Assembly: GCA_022818135.1 (NCBI GenBank)
Contig: JAFMSR010000005.1
Location: forward strand, 22,741,079 to 22,805,078
Direction: 5' to 3'
Source: Saxidomus purpurata
Lineage: Eukaryota; Mollusca; Bivalvia; Venerida; Veneridae
Length of the DNA stretch: 64,000 nucleotides
Of the stretch, positions 1 to 12,335 are shown piece by piece. The position numbers and the translations under genes were made by a program. Under the pieces are notes generated by a model that was given only the letters and a program-made list of their open reading frames with translations, had not been told where the DNA came from and did not search any database. The first letter of the stretch is position 1; every line of letters starts with the position of its first letter.

Positions 1-3000
1 CAATTAAAGACTGATAATTGCAATGTCTGTACATTAAGTAAACAGGCGAAAGCCAAGAGCAATTAAGCTGCGTCATTATCATGAAGTTGTCCAATAATCA
101 TTAAAAAAGTTCAAGTCTTTTTCAATGTATTTATAGTAACTGTTGTTCTTCATTTCTGTTTGTATTTAAAACACTTTTGTAAGTCCAAAATTTGTGTACT
201 TAAATCTTTGTATGACTTAACTCTTGCTCAATTCTTGTTTCTTTTGTGTATTTAAATCTTTGTGAGACATTTCTTGCTCCTTTTATGTATTTAAATGTAA
301 CTGAAATCTTTCTATAATTGCTACATTACAAAATTAACAAAATTTGTATTCTTTGCCTTCATTTGATTTATTATTCACAGTCATAAACAAAACATTTGCT
401 GCTTATAAGCAACGGAAAATAACTTGCATATGATTATATAATTTACATAGAAGATAATTGTTGGTACATGTATCTGTGCAATATTACATTATAGTTTCAC
501 CAAGACGTGGGTATCAAAAGTGATATTTTCCCAGTGGTGCAGCCACCAGTGAAAATAACTACAATTGGTGTTCACAAGTGAAATTATCATGACATGACAT
601 CAATATCAGCAATTTCGCAGTGAACAGGGTGTTTATCAGAAAATAATCTACAGTTATATTTCATAAATTATCGAAAACATAAGATAAAGCCATGAATCAG
701 CATTAAATTTGTAACCAGCACATCAACATACCCTGTTTTGTAAAGCTGCAAAACATGTCAGTTTCATGTTCTGTTTTGTATAATTAATTATTTCACCATT
801 ATGTAGTATTGTCTATTTAAGGTAGCGGAGTTTGTACAAGATATTTCAATACACCTATCCTCAAGGGGTATTTAGAATGACTTGCTCTTGAAAATGGTTT
901 TCAGAATATTCATTCATCTGAATTGAAACTGCCAACACAGAATCAATGTGAAAATCTATTTCAAAACTTGGCTGGTCACTACGGACATTTCCACTGGGTA
1001 TAATCCACATAAGGTTTTTAAAGTTTTCCCTATAATAAGTCTATCGGAACCAAGTGACCCCCAACCTCCTACTCGGAGAAGTTTAAAATCCAACCAAATT
1101 TTTACTTAACTACTTCTGTAGCAATTCAAAGATTACAAAATTCTTAAATCTGTCAGAAAGAAATTTCACTGTATGATGTCGGTTGACATTACAGAATTGC
1201 TCGAACTGACGGATCTCACCAAACAAATTTTTAGGTTGCAAATTATTTCTTGCATACCAGATTGGGAAATATGCAATTTTTACTAGTGTTGGCACCCTCC
1301 TCCCAGTGTAAGTTAAATGACATCAAAAAGAAACTACTTACACGAACTATATATATTAATTGTAGAATATGGCTGTAGGTGTGGAATGGAATAAACGGCT
1401 CTCGGGTAAGGATCATGCTCAATGCGGTCTATCTTTTTAAAACATATTTCTTGTTACATATTTTCGGCTTTGTAAAAACAATGGGAAAAAACACATTTTT
1501 TTATAATGAGAGACAACCTTGCTTAAATTCTACAATAATTTGACTTGTCAGTCTTTCAATTTTGGTAGTATAGTAAACCTCATAATATGTTATATTATAA
1601 TGACTCCAGATACAGTGAAATCTGGATATAAAGAACAAATTTTCTCAACTAGAATTTTTTTCTTTAATTATTTTATGAAAATGTGATACTGATGTAACAA
1701 ACTATGGATATTAGAACAAATTTAAATGATCCCAACGTGTTTATTATAAACAGAGTTTACTGTACAATTAAATATTCAGCAAAAAGTTGTTGACTAAATA
1801 GCATACAGTGCAGATTATGATCAGACTGGTCACTGTACAAGTCACAGTTTCTGTATAAAGTAAATTTTACCTTGAGTAAGCTGGATTTTTACACCCAGTA
1901 ATGGTATTTTATCAAACAAAGTCATGAACAGCTGTTTCATAATATTTGTATATCAAAATTAGAAAAAATAACCCACCGTTCCTTTAATTTACATTAACAC
2001 TATCACAGTCATAATCTTATGTAATCTTCAGGGTATTTTATCCAAAATTATCTTGTCTATTTAAATCTCTGATACTAAATTAAACATTACTCAATATGTG
2101 AAACGATGTGAAGAATATAAATCTCCTTGTAGATAAGTTCAAGTATTATAACAATGAGTTAAACAGGATAGACAAACGGAAAACAATTTAATTGTTTCTT
2201 GTCTAATGTCTATACAAATTGCAGACTGATAAAATACTAAGCAAGAATCATTTGCAGGTCAGATTGACCTTTCTTTTACCTTTTTACATTAAAAAAAAAG
2301 TTTTTATTCCAACGTTATTAAGTCACACAAACTGCAGAGGGTTATAAATACAGTTTTTCTCTTTTATACAGTGTTGCCTTTTTTTGCAAAAAGTTTTTAA
2401 TCCACACTCCTTAATTTTTATGGTTAAATCTAATACTTAAACAGTACGTGTCACAATAGTACTTATCATGATCCTGTACAAACATTAAGGAGTTTGAATA
2501 ATTCCTAAGAATATCCTGTTAGTCATACACTCCTGATAATTTTATTTAAGATCTACTTCATGAAAAAAACAATACCTCTTAACTGCATTTAGAATTTGGA
2601 TTTCCTTCAAGCTGAAAACCCTCTTACAAAATGACATCATACAATAACGGATTTCTTTCAGCGAAAAAAAAAAACTCCACCCAAAATACAAACTTGGTGT
2701 ACAATCTTTCAATTTTTCCATAACATGTAACTGCAAACTACAAACTTTATAATTAATAAGCTCTCAAAAATATACAATTAATATTATGTCTGATCACGTC
2801 AGGAATAATGTAATGTAATATTTAGATACGTTACATTGCAACATGGTAGAATTTTCATGCATAATTATTCAAGGCCCCACCTTGTGTTCTTTGTTGACAG
2901 GTGGTATTTATTCACAGGTATTTCTCCTATAGCGAAACAGATTGCACACATTTTTTGTCCCCTCTGGTCTTATATCACAATATAACCTTTATTCAGAGGT

Positions 3001-3483
3001 GGTCTTTGAAACAGGGTTTTCAGTACAGTCAAAACTGTCTCAATCTGCCAATCAAGACAGATGACTTCACAAAACAGGTGACCACCGACAGAGGATCGAC
3101 CGTATAAATAGAATAGTTTTTGAAATAACAGTCAACATTTCTTCTGTTTTTTGTTTGTTTGTTTTCGTAAATAGAAAATATGTTTGGCTGTTCGTAGTGG
3201 CTAATGGTTTTCCAGTGAAACAGAAACAATGGTTTCTTTATATGCAAAATAATTTTCCTTATAATTAATTTAAAATACATGCATATCATATTTCTTTAAA
3301 AGCAAAAATGTCAGTTTAACTTTAAACAAATCAATTTTCATTTGTTCATTTTTGTGTGACATGTAAAATTATTAACCTGTTTTATTTGATTTTAAAACAA
3401 GGCTAACAACTGCATAAGCTCTTAGATTATACCAAAAGTGACTTCTCTTTAAGATAAAGTAATTGCTTCTAATCATTTGCAGG
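1..3483. other. AT-rich intergenic or intronic DNA without a gene
   Basis: Only short open frames, none with recognisable protein character or flanking splice logic. It holds the degenerate TIR element at 1,612-1,763 and scattered homopolymers. Confidence 0.6.
1612..1763. mobile_element. degenerate short TIR element, related to 32,401-32,584
   Basis: Begins ACAGTGAAATCTGGATATAA and ends AACAGAGTTTACTGT, a decayed version of the ACAGTAAACTCCG-type inverted ends seen at 32,401-32,584. Internal motifs such as AGAACAAATTTTCTC also correspond loosely. Non-autonomous; no protein encoded. Confidence 0.5.
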
Positions 3484-4354
3484 CTACTCATCTGAGGATA
3501 GAGGCCCTGTTTAACTTTGGAAACTGGTCATCTGAGGATAGAGGCCCCTGTTGAACCTTGGTAACTGGTCACCTGAGGATAGAAACTCCTGTTGAACCCG
3601 GGTTACTGGTCACCTGAGGATAGAGGCCCTGTTAAACCTTGGTTACTGGTCATCTGAGGATAGAGGCCCCTCTTATACCTGGGTTACTGGTCATCTGAGG
3701 ATAGAGGTCCCTGTTGAACCTTGGTTACTGGTCACCTGAGGATAGAGGCCCCTCTTATACCTGGGTTACTGTTCACCTGAGGATAGAGGCCCTGTTGAAC
3801 CTTGGTTACTGGTCATCTGAGGATAGAGGTCCCTGTTGAACCTTGGTTACTGGTCATCTGAGGATAGAGGCCCCTCTTATACCTTGGTTACTGGTCATCT
3901 GAGGATAGAGGTCCCTGTTAAACTTTGGAAACTGGTCATCTGAGGATAGAGGCCCCTCTTATACCTGGGTTACTGGTCATCTGAGGATAGAGGTCCCTGT
4001 TGAACCTTGGTTACTGGTCATCTGAGGATAGAGGCCCCTCTTATACCTGGGTTACTGGTCACCTAAGGATAGAGGCCCCTGTTGAACCTTGGCTGGTTAC
4101 TGGTCACCTGAGGATACAGGCCCCTGTTGAACCTTGGTTACTGTTCATCTGAGGATAGAGGCCCCTGTTGAACCTTGGTTACTGGTCACCTGAGTATAAA
4201 GGCCCCTGTTGAACCTTGGTTACTGGTCACCTGATGATAGAGACCCCTGTTTAACCTTGGTTACTGGTCACCTGAGGATAGAGACCCCGTTGAACATTGG
4301 TTACTGGTCACCAGAGGATAGAGGCCCCTGTTTAACCTGGGTTACTGGTCACCT
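3484..4354 (+). repeat. 41-bp minisatellite, about 21 copies
   Basis: The unit is GGTCATCTGAGGATAGAGGC followed by CCCTGTTGAACCTTGGTTACT. Copies vary by point changes (ATCTGAGG or ACCTGAGG, TTGAACC or TTATACC) and small indels. Some neighbouring copies share the same variants, so local duplication of multi-copy blocks is likely. Confidence 0.92.
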
Positions 4355-4799
4355 GCTTTAAGCACCCACCAACTATAAGCAGTAATTTAACTCGTGTAAT
4401 CTAGCAATTACCCATTTACATCTATATTACAGGCATCATAGCAGGCCACTTGTGATTTATCCTTTGGCAGGTTTAACTACTTTAACCCAGAACAAAGTTA
4501 CAAATGATTGGCTTACTACATTTACAATGAATGAATTCTAAGATCTATGAAATTCAAATACCTAATTAGCTAATACACAGCTGATACAATTAACTTTTAC
4601 TGCTCATTATTTACAATTAATGACTATTTAACATTTACAAGAGGATCCCAGGTGCACTATCCCGTGTGCTTTATACTGACTTCAATTTCTTTCCATCTTA
4701 TTTTATTGCCACTGTTTCAACAGTATTTCAGTTATGTGCAGGTGGTCAGTTAGACTGTAGGTTAGTTAGACTGGTGGTCAGGTAGACTGGTGGTTAGTT

Positions 4800-4900
4800 T
4801 ACCCTCAGAAGATCCATCGAGCCTCTGTTAGAGACTGCAAACCTTCTCATATACAGACTCAGGCCAGTAAAGCACGAGGCTCGAACCCATAGTCTTTTTT
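4800..4900 (-). repeat. SINE-like fragment with reverse-strand B-box
   Basis: GAGGCTCGAACCCATAG resembles the complement of a tRNA-type B box followed by SINE body sequence. Its CTCGAACCCAT is shared with 31,021-31,045. Short and decayed. Confidence 0.35.
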
Positions 4901-5374
4901 GTCACACAATATATGGTATAATTATGAAGTGACAGGGCACTCACTGTTCTATCAATGACCCAACTGTACAAATCAGTTATTCAAAAGGTACTACATGTAC
5001 AAGCAACAGAAGGCAGTAGTTGCAAGACCAGTATCATCATCAGGGGCTCGGCATGTGCTGCTGTCCAAGGTAAAGATAAATGACATAGTCTATTTTGTAG
5101 TATATTTCAGTATAAACAAAGAATGTACCATGTACCTGCCAAAAAAACACCAAGCAAATCTATGCTTTCTATTTCCTACAAGATGAAATATTACGCCCTA
5201 TGGGGAATGTCTCCAGCAAAATTAATATGGCTATCATCTTACTGCATTATCACTGAAGTTGAAAATAGGCCCTTTATTGCCACTTCATTATTTTTGTTTG
5301 TTCATTAAATTTGAATTATATAACAGAAGCTATCTACTATGAAAGGTCTTAACCAGCACTGACAACTTCACTGT
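4901..5374. other. no gene seen
   Basis: Unique AT-rich DNA between two repeats. Two overlapping short open frames have no protein-like features. Confidence 0.5.
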
Positions 5375-5800
5375 CACTTATTCAAACAGCAAGGAATCAC
5401 TTATTCAAATAGAAAGGACTCACTTATTCAAACAGCAAGGAATCACTTACTCAAAACGATAGGACTCACTTTTTCAAACAGCAAGGAATCACTAATATTC
5501 AAATAGATAGGACTCACCTAATTATTCAAACAGCAAGGAATCAATTATTCAAATAGATTATAGAACTCTGATTTATTCAAACAGCAAGGAATCACTAATA
5601 TTCAAATAGATAGGACTCACTTATTCAAACAGCAAGGAATCACTTATTCAGATAGATTATAGATCTCTGACTTATTCAAACAGCCAAGAAGCAAATTAGG
5701 CATCACTTATTCAAACAGACAGGATGCACTTGCATGTTTAAACATATAGGCATCACTTATTCAAATGGCTCTGGATGCACTTATTTAAATGGCTACAAAA
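5375..5800 (+). repeat. ~23-bp tandem repeat alternating two variants
   Basis: Units of the form CACTTATTCAAACAGCAAGG alternate with CACTTATTCAAATAGATAGG, giving a ~45-bp higher-order period. Copies become irregular towards 5,800. Confidence 0.85.
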
Positions 5801-8149
5801 ATGTCACAACACAGAAGTAATCACTTTTCCATCTCTTATACAGTAGAAGTTTGGCTGTCTGCTCTTTTAGTGTATTTAAATACAATGATAATTGCCAAGA
5901 AGTACATTATATGCTACAGTTTGATTACTTTTGTTTATCTATATAATCTGCATAACAATTTATAGCAGCTCATACAAACAATATAGATACAAATTACAAA
6001 CACTTTAGGGCTGCAGATGCTTCTGTACACTGCACCAAAGAGTGATCTTTGACCCGAGGTCCAGCAGAGGGGATACACATCTAGAGCTTTAGCCTTATTC
6101 ATTATATTATAACATAAATCATATTTATTAAGTGCTTACTTTGTAATATGATATAGTATTTCATTATGATACAGCATTCTGTGGTAATTGTTTGAGTGGA
6201 AAAGTAAATAGGACTACTATAAGAAAACTAGCTTGCACCTGGACGGTTAATTATCCGCCAGACTTCTGTAGGACAGCTGCACAAGTGTATCAGTGACTGG
6301 CGACTGTTGGCAAGACTGATCTAAATTCTCTGCTATGGCTGCCTTGCTTGTTTGGTTCGAAAATCACAGGTTTTGAACAATAATTATCTATAATTTTTAC
6401 CTTATTTGTAAGAATCTGATAACAATGTACATGTGTATGTGCACGTGGAGATGGGAATGTAAAGTCAACATATGCGCTGACACGTATAACTCAATTCTTA
6501 GTCAAATCACCTTGGCAATTGTCTACAGAAATCGTCTTGTATAAAGATTAACTAATACTCTAAGCAGGGCTTCGATAATCTTCGGTTTTTCATTTCTGGA
6601 CCGAATTTTGACTACAAAAACTGTATATACAATTATTATACAGATGAATGTGCATTGTTTGAGATATTTATCTGAGACTTGTTGCACATGCGAAATAAAT
6701 TATGCCATTTTATTAAAAGAAAATAACTTGTATACAAAACATATAGTCCAAAATTTATCGTAACAACAATTTCGAGTCTTTCTGTATTTCATCGGAAATT
6801 GGTGGCTTAAAACTGCTGATTGCTTACTTTAGTGCTGCTGATGTTGCGCTTATTCAAGTACGCGCTAGTAATTCGAAACCACTCAATTCATGGTGTTTGC
6901 GCTAAAATTTAGCTGTGCTAATATAAGTACACTTACAACAGTACACTCAATAGTAATAATGTATAACCCTTACACAACAAATATGCTGACTCAGCCCATT
7001 GATCCTGACATATACATACTAACTGATCTGAGTCTACTGGGCACTTTCACTAGTCAGTGTTCGACAGATTTTTAAGTGAAGAAATCAACATCTTTTTGGC
7101 ATAAAAAATAGGGGACAAATCACTATGTGGTGTATTCATACTCTTATAGTTACATAAGAGGTCTACTTTCCATGGTTAGCCCAGTAGATTCAATTGCTTG
7201 TCAGCACCAATTGATTCTTTGGCTATGAACACAACCTGTCAATCAGGAGCGTCACATGATCTCCTATTAACCATGACTAATTTTCTAATTGAAATAAAAG
7301 TCTGACCAGGCCCCGCCATACAGACAGCGCCTTGGAAAAGAAAATATATCCCATACAAGACAAGCTCTGAAAATTGATAATAAATGCCATTCAAATCGGC
7401 ACAGTCAATCTGGCCTGTCAGACTGGGAATCTACAGTTACTTCAGCAGAGCTTTCTTCTGTAAAATATATTGATCTAGCCATTCCCCTAATGTTAAACCT
7501 GATAGTTTCATTCCCGTCAATGTCTACACTGAGTTAAGAAAACATTTTCCCGTTCTGACAATGCTTTTACCAAAAGTCGAAGTAATTTGCTATAAAGGAG
7601 TATTGGTTACTGTGCCAGTCTGAGGTAATAAATGTTACTGCTGGTTACAGACTGGTCACCAGTCCCCCCCCCCCCACCCCACCCCCGAGGGCATGCCATC
7701 CTGTAATGAAAGGAAATATATATGGTACATGTATAATAAATAAACTTCTTCAAACTCAACAGACAGGGTCATGTGACCTTTAAAACAGCAGACATTTTCA
7801 TTATAAATGCTCAAGTCATCTGAGACTATAAACAATGGTTTAGACATTTTTATGCTTATAAAACCTAAGCACTGAAAAAGATGCATAACCCACATGTGAT
7901 TTGACTAAGTGGGACATTGAATTCATACTGATGGAAGTTTAGTTAAGATGAGACAAGACAATTCCCATAAAGCCTCCCCACACCCACACCCTCACCCCTA
8001 GGCAAACTAATGTCAGTGGGGTCATCCCATAACTACAGCAATGTACAGCACAGCTACACAGCTTTGATACCTAAGTATACCTAACAAAAGTTTGCAGTGT
8101 AATATATACTTATTTTTTTCCTGAATATCTCAGTTGCTTTTTTTGAACA
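5801..8149. other. no gene seen; one long C tract
   Basis: AT-rich DNA with short spurious frames. A C-rich tract at 7,664-7,686 (a C run followed by ACCCC blocks) recurs in similar form at 31,505, 36,044 and 44,685. Confidence 0.55.
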
Positions 8150-8430
8150 CTTTCATTGGCCATATTTTAATTAAAACACCTCTGTTTTATATTTGAATAC
8201 ACCTCTTTTTTCAATTCAATACTCCATCTTTATTTTTCTAATTAAATACACATCTACTTTTTTTATTTAATGCACCTCTATTCCTTTAAAAATACACCTA
8301 TATTTTTTTTATTAAATACACCTCTTTTTTTAATTCAATACACCTGTATTTTTTAATTCAATACACATGCATCTTTCAGTTTATTAAATACACCTGTATT
8401 TTCTAATCAAATACACCTCTTTTAATTAAT
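8150..8430 (+). repeat. degenerate ~20-bp T-rich tandem repeat
   Basis: Repeating AATACACCTCT plus a T run and AATTAAAT/AATTCAAT with variable spacing. Low complexity. Confidence 0.75.
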
Positions 8431-11098
8431 CAGCCGACAACTTTACATGACCATTCTTGGCGAGTCCCCTGACTGGCTGCTTCAGTCTGGTACGACTGTA
8501 TCATATGACAATAAATATGTACTCTTTTCACTTGAAATTCTAGAGGTACATTTTTCAACAAACATCCTTTTCTCAAATGTCAGGGGCCTTGACAGCTTAT
8601 ATCTTTCTATCTCATCTACTTACAACCATGTGACATATATTGCATGAAATTCTTTATGACATTAAATTTCATAATAATAATTTTATGTTACATTTTTATC
8701 AGGAAATTTTTTATTAACTTACAGATAATACACAAAAAGATTTGCATCGCATTTCAGCGTGAATTTCGATTTTGCCATGGGAACTTATAAAAGTAAAATT
8801 GCATTGTCATTTTACATTTTTGTGTGTCATATATTAGTACAGATTATCAAAACGAATCCTCACTTTGCTTTTAAATATTAAAACGGTTTTTATAGAAACT
8901 CAGGTATGCGAGTAGGGAATTTTATCATAATTTTACAACTTCAGACATTGTATAAACTAGTCTCTTCTATGATATGTAATGACTGTGCTTTGGCAACTAG
9001 TAGCTGGCAAAATTATCTCTTTTTTTAAGAAACTTACATAATTATGAAATGACTATTTTCCATCTTTAAATATCAATACTTTTTATTAACATATTATTTT
9101 TTACTGATTTTACTGCGCAATCTTTATCTTCAAAAACTGACAAAATGACAAATGATAAAATCTGAATCATGAATACTAGATAGAACCAAAATATCAACCA
9201 TCAACTATAATGACATGTTCACTCACCTGATTTGAATTAAGAAACACTTATTTCCCAACGTTTTCTCGAAATAATATTTAGTTAGTTTTCATTCCAAAAT
9301 CATCACATTATATACTGTAAAAACAATTAAGTGTACGTACTCTAAAGCCGGGAGCTATCTATCTCACCAAGGTTTGCGCAATCAACCACATTTTCGTATT
9401 ATCTCCGTATTTATTAAACCAATCTCTACCACAGCCATAAAACACAAATTGCATTTTCGGTATTCATGAATATTTCAACAAGCAAATCTTTTCTTTGTTC
9501 AATATACAGTCTACTAACAAAAACTGTAGGCAATTCTATGATTAATATTCATTAACACCATCAGCATTGGCAACGGAGAATGGCATTCAGTCCTTAAGAC
9601 TTTACTTTTATACTAATTTGAGATTATCTGCCTTTTTTGCAATGCACTAATTCACTCCCTTAGCTGTCCAAACTATTAATTAAAGTAGATGATTGGGCCT
9701 TAGTCAGCAGATAACAGCACCAAATTACTGCTTGAAGTTCAAATAAATTAAAACATAAACATCTGGCCTGGTCACTGCCATTGAGAGTGTACATCCAATT
9801 AAAAACCAGAACTTCCACCCATAACCATTGAAACAATTATTAGGAGCAACTCTATGGATCCAATGCCGGAGCGGCCTTCTGGTACTTTTTTCTGTATGTG
9901 CTGTGCACTTTCCAGGTTGTTTTGTTAGCAGTAACTTTATGTTCTGTGCATTTCTAAAGTGGTTCAGTAGTTACAGCAGTATATCCTAGACATGTATCAT
10001 TAAATAATGTCATTATGTTATGTACATTTTCTATGTTGTTCTCTAAGTCAAGGCAGTTTGTCCTGTGCATATTATCATTTAGTGCAATTATTCATATCTC
10101 ATCAATATGTTTATTATGTGCAGCTCTGATGTTCCATACAACATCCTGATAAATGAGCAACTTTTGACAGATACAGGTAAAGGTACAATGCTTAGTGATT
10201 TAACGAAAATTTGACCATGATTGGCAGTGGGTATTGTATAATGACTACTGCACACAGTGTATGAAGGATGATCTATCTGTAATATAGTACACAATCATGA
10301 TCTATCTACAACAGAGAAACAGAGCAAATGTGCTGTTATACAAAATATATACAGTACTGTTGACTCGAATTATTACGGTCATTTCTCGCAGGCTACCCCA
10401 TCCTCGAAATAACATAATTATTTTCGCTAACAGTACTCTGTAATTCTATACCCTTTTACTAGGAAAACAGTACAGGAATAAATAATATATGATTGTCTAA
10501 TTATAGTAACTTGTAGCGTTATTGGTTAATGGGTTGGGTACTTATGTCTTCAAAGGAGATAAATCATGACCATTTGCTGGATTTATACCCATAAGGTCTG
10601 AACTGAGAGACCTACATCTCCACTGCAATTGGCCACCCACTCTGGTACACACTTGCGCTTCATCCATTCATGCCACCTCTCAAAATTTTTTAAAATTTCA
10701 AAAAAAAACTTAAATACTCTTGAGCATTTTTTCTATCAGAGTTGCCCCCGGGGCCCTTACCCCCTTTCCTCTAATTTTTTACAATCTCAAGACCATAGAT
10801 AAAAAAATTCATTGAACATTTTATTTCAGTTCCAAGCACCCAAAGTATATTGGAAACATAAAACAAAAACACTCGACTGTATATATTTCAGAATATTACG
10901 AACAAATTATACAATAGGGAATCACGAGTAAATACTTTTTCCATAAAATACAATCGCCAGGAGTGTACTTCACCAGACATGATGTATTGCAGGCTGAATG
11001 AATAATGTTTTGAACATTTAAAAAAAGATTTTGTAAAATCAATGATTTTAAGTCTGGTGCATTTCATCACAGATCTACATTGCCAATCCAGATAGAGC
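8431..11098. other. no gene seen
   Basis: AT-rich unique DNA. The open frames are under 70 codons and lack any recognisable protein pattern. Confidence 0.55.
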
Positions 11099-11330
11099 TG
11101 GAGCTGCCGTGGCGTAGTGGTAGTACGTTCGTCTCAGGATCGAAGGGCCTCTGGTTTGATCCCTACCATTCTAAGACTAAGCCATGTTGGTAGTGTACTC
11201 AGACAAGACACAAATAATTCCACATTGCCTCTCTCTCTTTGAGGTTGATTCCATCCGGAATGAGTCTCGAGAGCGATTAATATAAGTTGTAAAAACTTGT
11301 TTCGCAATCAAGAATAAATAAATTAGTATA
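11099..11330 (+). mobile_element. tRNA-derived SINE-like element, copy 1
   Basis: The head resembles a tRNA with an A box (TGGCGTAGTGG) and a B box (GGTTTGATCCC). The body and tail (AATGAGTCTCGAGAGCGATT, ATATAAGTTGTAA, TTTCGCAATC) match the element at 27,612. It ends in an A-rich AAT tail. Non-coding and non-autonomous; a tRNA-derived SINE is the simplest reading. Confidence 0.8.
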
Positions 11331-11835
11331 AATAAAGCTGGCAACTTTGACTATTTGGCTTGCATTTTGATACCTTCCCAGGTAATGGGGGAAAATATGT
11401 AAAAGTTTTTCCAAATGCCTAACAGGGTGATGAAGTTAATGAAAATGAACTGTTCTGCTAACATAATGTATAATAAGGGCTTTGTTTGACCCCAAAAGGT
11501 GACTATGGACTGTGAACCAGAGAGCTGGATGTTGCATGTACACATCCTGTCATGCGGTTTACTTCTATGAAATGATTTAAAGATCCCTCCTTTAGAGCAA
11601 GTAATAAAGTTATGCTATCATAATGACTTTACATTGGGTTAGACCCATAAGTGTAACCTTGACCTTAAAACTAAAAAAGAACATGGACTTGTGCAAAATA
11701 CACTGCCTGCATACAAAGAAAATTTTTGAGAAATCCTCCCTACATGCAAATTTTATCTCCCTTGTATTGTATTGCCTCCCTTTAACATAGTTATCCTCTT
11801 GCTTTTAAAGTCCCAGGAGCATAACTTACGTATAC
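11331..11835. other. no gene seen, left flank of the gap
   Basis: Unique DNA ending at the N run. No array sequence is visible before the gap, so the array's left edge lies inside it. Confidence 0.6.
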
Positions 11836-12335
11836 NNNNNNNNNNNNNNNNNNNNNNNNNNNNNNNNNNNNNNNNNNNNNNNNNNNNNNNNNNNNNNNNN
11901 NNNNNNNNNNNNNNNNNNNNNNNNNNNNNNNNNNNNNNNNNNNNNNNNNNNNNNNNNNNNNNNNNNNNNNNNNNNNNNNNNNNNNNNNNNNNNNNNNNNN
12001 NNNNNNNNNNNNNNNNNNNNNNNNNNNNNNNNNNNNNNNNNNNNNNNNNNNNNNNNNNNNNNNNNNNNNNNNNNNNNNNNNNNNNNNNNNNNNNNNNNNN
12101 NNNNNNNNNNNNNNNNNNNNNNNNNNNNNNNNNNNNNNNNNNNNNNNNNNNNNNNNNNNNNNNNNNNNNNNNNNNNNNNNNNNNNNNNNNNNNNNNNNNN
12201 NNNNNNNNNNNNNNNNNNNNNNNNNNNNNNNNNNNNNNNNNNNNNNNNNNNNNNNNNNNNNNNNNNNNNNNNNNNNNNNNNNNNNNNNNNNNNNNNNNNN
12301 NNNNNNNNNNNNNNNNNNNNNNNNNNNNNNNNNNN
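11836..12335. other. assembly gap, exactly 500 N
   Basis: A run of 500 N, a round number usual for gaps of unknown size. Sequence to its right is already inside the 410-bp array, so the left border of the array and its true copy number are missing. Two or three open frames that appear to cross it are meaningless. Confidence 0.99.

Noticed and set aside
3484..4354. CRISPR-like array
   Set aside because: The whole 41-bp unit repeats with no unique spacers, and the genome is eukaryotic.
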